Part shown: one piece after another, positions 60,704 to 64,000 of the stretch
Layout: every line of letters begins with the position of its first letter
How positions within the stretch are numbered: position 1 is the first letter of the stretch
Source of the DNA: Umbilicaria muhlenbergii
Taxonomy: Eukaryota > Ascomycota > Lecanoromycetes > Umbilicariales > Umbilicariaceae
Direction of reading: 5' to 3'
DNA length: 64,000 bases
Assembly (NCBI GenBank): GCA_000611775.1
Contig: KK106983.1
Coordinates: forward strand, 3,499,072 to 3,563,071
Program-made: the position numbers and the translations under genes
Notes under the pieces: model-generated
What the model saw: only the letters and a program-made list of their open reading frames with translations
Told to the model about the DNA's origin: nothing
Databases searched by the model: none

Positions 60704-61470
60704 ATGTCCGATCCGCCCACCGCTCCCTCAATGCCATCACTCCTCCCCACCCTCCGTACCGCCCTCCAAACCTTCACCTCCTCCAACTCCAAATTCCAAA
60801 TCCTCCGCTCCATCCCCGCCCCCTCGCCGCCTCACCCAAACGGCTCCTCCTCCTCCTCGCCACCCACAACGCCGACAAACCCGCCCAACCCGCCTCCTTC
60901 GAGCACCGCCTCGCCATGCTGACCATCTTCGCCTCCGACCTCCTCCAGCACCTCCAAACCCAGCCGCACCCCGACCCATCACCCGAAATCGCCATCGACA
61001 TCGCCCTCACCACCCTCCCCTACTTCCACGCCAAATCCGCCCTCCTCGCCTCCGACAGCTCCTACCCCACCCACCCGCAACAAATCCACCTCGTAGGCTA
61101 CGACACCCTGACCCGTCTCCTCGACCCGAAATACTACCCCCCGACGCACACCCTCGCTCCGCTAACCCCACTGTTCTCCGCCCACCGCGTGCGCGCCACC
61201 TACCGCCCCGACGACAAGTGGGGCGGGCGGGCCGAGCAGCGGGGATTCCTGGAGCGGTTGCGGAGGGGGGAGATGGAGGCGGTGGGGGGGAGGAGGCAGT
61301 GGGCGGGGCGGATCGAGTTGGTGGAGGGGAGGGGGGACGTGGTTAGTTCGACGGCGGTGAGGGAGGCGGTGAGGCGGGGGGATAGGGGGGGGTTGGTGAC
61401 GGAGGGGGTGGCGGGGTGGATATTGAGGGAGGGGTTGTATACGGGTGATGGGATTGGGGATGAGGGGTGA
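60704..61470 (+). pseudogene. POF1-like nucleotidyltransferase, disrupted near the N-terminus
   Basis: From ATG 60704 the frame gives MSDPPTAPS, then TLRTALQTFTSSNSKFQILRS. This frame is lost near 60830, and the rest of the family (KRLLLLLATHNADKPAQ, then ASFEHRLAMLTIFASDL, QIHLVGYDTLTRLLDPKYY, DVVSSTAVREAV) continues in another frame to a stop at 61470. Fungal relatives of the NMN-adenylyltransferase-like Pof1 group carry, between these two blocks, a segment with the nucleotide-binding SFNPP..AH motif. Here that segment is absent, about 30-40 residues. The SST.VR motif near the C-terminus is kept. No intron explains the jump. It is either a true internal deletion (inactive gene) or a collapse in a C-rich stretch of a weak assembly. 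An assembly gap lies 22 bp downstream. Confidence 0.72.
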
Positions 61471-61492
61471 AGATTTGTTTGGTGTGGGGGGG

Positions 61493-61599
61493 NNNNNNNN
61501 NNNNNNNNNNNNNNNNNNNNNNNNNNNNNNNNNNNNNNNNNNNNNNNNNNNNNNNNNNNNNNNNNNNNNNNNNNNNNNNNNNNNNNNNNNNNNNNNNNN
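61493..61599. other. Assembly gap (107 N)
   Basis: A run of 107 undetermined bases flanked by G-rich sequence (GTGGGGGGG and GGGAGGGGG). It is a scaffold or sequencing gap at a G/C tract. Confidence 1.
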
Positions 61600-61759
61600 G
61601 GGAGGGGGTTTCCAGAGAGAGGAAGGTGTGTATGTATGTTGGAGGGTTTTCTTTGTGAATATGAACGTTTCAACAAACAGTATTGGCGGGAAGGACTGGT
61701 TCAAGGCCAGTTGGATAGCCGATTTGGCGATGCAAAAGAGCATGTTCGGTCTGGGTATC

Positions 61760-63585
61760 TCATCTACGTGAAAGCACTCCTCTCTGTAACTCCACTAGCT
61801 TTTGCATCTGCCCGATCCACCGTTTGGCGAACGCTTCCTCCGTGAACCTTTTCGCTGAGGACCTTGCGCGACGCCGTATAGCGACGGTTTCTTTAAGTGG
61901 TAGCGAAAGAGCTTTGCTGAAGCCAGCGGCGTATTCGGAGACGGTGGTAGCATGGAAGCCTGCGAATCAGAGTCAGTAAAGCGGTCAATGTGGCTTTATG
62001 AGGATCTGCACACCTGTGGGACCTCCATCGTACTCTATTACGATGTCTTCTTTCGGTCCTCCGCTGTCGTTCACAACGCTCACTAGACCTGCGGCCTGAT
62101 ACTCCACGACACCAATACCGAAATGCTCATTCCACATTCCGTTGACGCCAACCCAACTCTTCCGTAGCCAATCAAGGATTTCGGGCCATGACGCATCGCA
62201 GATGAACTCAACATCTTCTTTTATCTTCAGTTCGTGAGCCAGCAACCGAAGATCGTAGACCCTAGTCGCATCGTCGCTGTGCCTAACACTTCCGATGAGA
62301 ACCAATCTCGCCCCCTTGACCGCTTCATCAGGAGCCCCGCCGTCGGGCGGATGCAACAACTGCGAAAAGGCGCGCAGAATGAGGGCGTGGTTCTTCTCGG
62401 GCCGGAACTGCGCGATGTACAATATGATTCGCTCCCTTTTGCTTTCACTCTCCGTGCTAATCTCGATGGCTTGCTCCAGTTCCTCCACAGCCACGGGAGG
62501 GAAGACGACCTCCACATCCGAAGACTTGTGCCGTTTCACGCGGTTTGGACCCCATAAGGAACGGATATGCGCCTGAGTCCATGACGAGTTCGTCATTACC
62601 ACATCCACATTCCCCCCTACCCAGCTATACATCCATGCGAACAAGTGCCAGTACTTGCGCTTCATCGAGCCTTTCCACCCCTTGCCGGTACCTGCATTGA
62701 GCCCCTGCCCAGTTTCTTGGTCGAGTGAAACAAGCATATCTGTTGATATGGTGGGATAATGTACGTAGGCGCCGGTTGGAACAGTAGCGAAGAAGAACTT
62801 CGAAAGAGCGAGAGTGAAAGCATGGCCCATAGTATCTATAAAAATGTCCGGTACGAGGAGGGAGAAGGCATCATAAGCGAGTATGAGAGAGCCAAGAGAT
62901 TGACCGAGGAGAGTGAAATGAGGGTAGGTGGAGCTCAGAACGTAGTGACGAGTTTGGAGATATAGGAAGACGATTGTCGGGGGGTGAAGGTGGATGTTGA
63001 AACGTTGCTATGAAATATAGCGTCAGCTTTTGCTCATGCCGGGGGTATTCAAGTCGAAACAGAGCCTACCTTGACTCGTTCAAGTATGGTGGCCTTGCTG
63101 GCGTCATGATCACCTGTATATACTACGCATACAGCTTTCGGCCAACGTTTCTGGGTAGCCCTAATAGCCGCCCAAAGCACTCGTTCCCCACCACCGCCAG
63201 CATTGCTTGAGCACATCAGCACATGTTCAGCACACGAAATCCATTAGACAACTCACCAGAACGGATGAAAGAAGCCCACCACCCCTTCCCAATCATCTTC
63301 TGCTATATCCCCGTTCTTCGCGGAGCCCGCCGCATAGCTTTCCACCTTTTCCCAGTCTTCATCATCAGACTTTGGCGATAGGCGCTTCTTCGCCCTGTAG
63401 TCTTTCTCTTCCGCTCTGACCTCAGAAAAGATGATCTTTCTACGCGCAGAGGTCTTTTGACGGAGGGACCACCCTATTGTCTGTCCAACGTATTTGGTGA
63501 GCCATCTGACAGCAGATATTGTCACGGCTATAGCAATGACGGTGGTGACAAGTTTGACATAGAAGGCCTGCATCTTGTAGACCAT
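61760..63585 (-). CDS. ALG11: GDP-mannose: Man3GlcNAc2-PP-dolichol alpha-1,2-mannosyltransferase
   Basis: Four exons (63585-63257, 63205-63070, 63007-62014, 61959-61760) give 552 residues, the family length. An N-terminal membrane helix ([18 protein letters not shown]) anchors it in the endoplasmic reticulum facing the cytosol. The Alg11 signature [15 protein letters not shown] spans the first splice junction. [29 protein letters not shown], the GT4 block [11 protein letters not shown], and the E-x7-E motif (Glu449 and Glu457 in [12 protein letters not shown]) follow. It adds the fourth and fifth mannoses to the lipid-linked N-glycan precursor. The stop at 61760 lies outside the assembly gap. 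Start: ATG 63585; a second ATG four codons on is an alternative. Divergent from the next gene, 271 bp between start codons. Confidence 0.95.
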
Positions 63586-63856
63586 GGAACTACGCAGGAG
63601 ATGTCATTGCTAGGTCATGGTATTGAGTGCTTACATTGTGACCTTGTAAACGTCAGTGCAGTCAGATCCATCCACGCACACGCCACCGTCGCGTGGTGCA
63701 GACGCGAGCCTCCGGAGAATTAATAGTCCGCCGGCCAAACTTTGGGAGGGACTTAAGGTATGCTCTCAACCTTGTACTCTGGATTTTAATAGCATTTACC
63801 GACGTTTTGTTCAGCAGATGCTATCTAAGTAGTCCGTCGGTTCACCATCGGCAGTC
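63586..63856. promoter_or_regulatory. Short divergent promoter between ALG11 and the next gene
   Basis: A 271-bp region between two start codons on opposite strands. No TATA element that I would defend, and no other feature. Confidence 0.5.
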
Positions 63857-64000
63857 ATGCTCGCTTCTAGGGGCTCTTTATCGCTCCCAAAACCCCTGTT
63901 GCGGCCTAGGGCTCTCCAACCTTGTCAAACCTCCATTGTCCGATCAAAATCTGGTCCTGTCTGTGAATCCCGATTCTTCCATACAACGCCGAGACCTCAA
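63857..64000 (+). CDS. 5' end of a gene with a mitochondrial presequence (partial)
   Basis: ATG at 63857 opens 48 codons to the window end. The peptide (MLASRGSLSLPKPLLRPRAL, then SKSGPVCESRFFHTTPRPQ) has several Arg, many Ser/Pro, only one acidic residue, and an RFFHTTP stretch like a processing-peptidase site. It is most likely an imported mitochondrial protein. The mature part lies outside the window, so the product cannot be named. Confidence 0.6.
   Translation, partial: MLASRGSLSLPKPLLRPRALQPCQTSIVRSKSGPVCESRFFHTTPRPQ

Overview
The window comes from a filamentous ascomycete (Pezizomycotina). Short 46-130 bp introns with GT..AG ends and CTRAY-like branch points interrupt most genes. The gene set is typical of that group: SOG2, CCE1, GLR1, KEX1, an ACO2-type aconitase, RAE1, ALG11, a heme-thiolate peroxygenase and serine/threonine-rich surface proteins. 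I cannot fix the class or species.

The window has two compartments. Bases 1 to about 28,985 are AT-rich, almost free of CpG and full of stop codons. This part is a stack of mutated Ty3/Gypsy LTR retrotransposons whose integrases carry chromodomains. In order it holds: a copy truncated by the window start (1-3400); a fragment of a second family (3401-5260); a 5'-truncated second copy of the first family (5261-11665), which has a 623-bp terminal-inverted-repeat element inserted in it (6820-7442) and a replaced stretch in its integrase (9347-10436); an unclassified decayed block (11666-14238); and two complete elements with paired LTRs (14239-21008 and 21424-28353, the latter with a perfect 5-bp target duplication). 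The damage looks like a RIP-type process, but CpG is erased while CpA and TpG stay common, unlike classical CpA-directed RIP. A 19-base match to the Tn5 mosaic end used in sequencing libraries sits at 10194-10212, so the sequence around it may be a chimeric join.

From 28,985 on, base composition is balanced and genes are dense. In order: SOG2 (+), CCE1 (-), GLR1 (+), KEX1 (+), ACO2-type aconitase (+), RAE1 (-), small GPI-type surface protein (-), peroxygenase (-), an unknown 321-residue protein (-), a trypsin-like protein (-), Tcp11/SOK1 family protein (+), a small secreted protein (+), a long serine/threonine-rich cell-wall protein (-), a damaged POF1-like nucleotidyltransferase (+), an assembly gap, ALG11 (-), and the start of a gene with a mitochondrial presequence (+). 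CCE1/GLR1 and ALG11/last gene are divergent pairs sharing short upstream regions. SOG2/CCE1 and ACO2/RAE1 are convergent.

Functionally these are mostly housekeeping genes: polarity signalling, mitochondrial DNA and redox upkeep, Golgi peptide processing, RNA export and N-glycan assembly. There is also a group of secreted or wall proteins at 45-47 kb and 56-59 kb. No operon-like or biosynthetic cluster logic is visible. The most notable items are the 353-bp tandem duplication inside CCE1, a mitochondrial-presequence-like leader without AUG upstream of GLR1, the TIR element, and the lost nucleotide-binding segment in the POF1-like gene.
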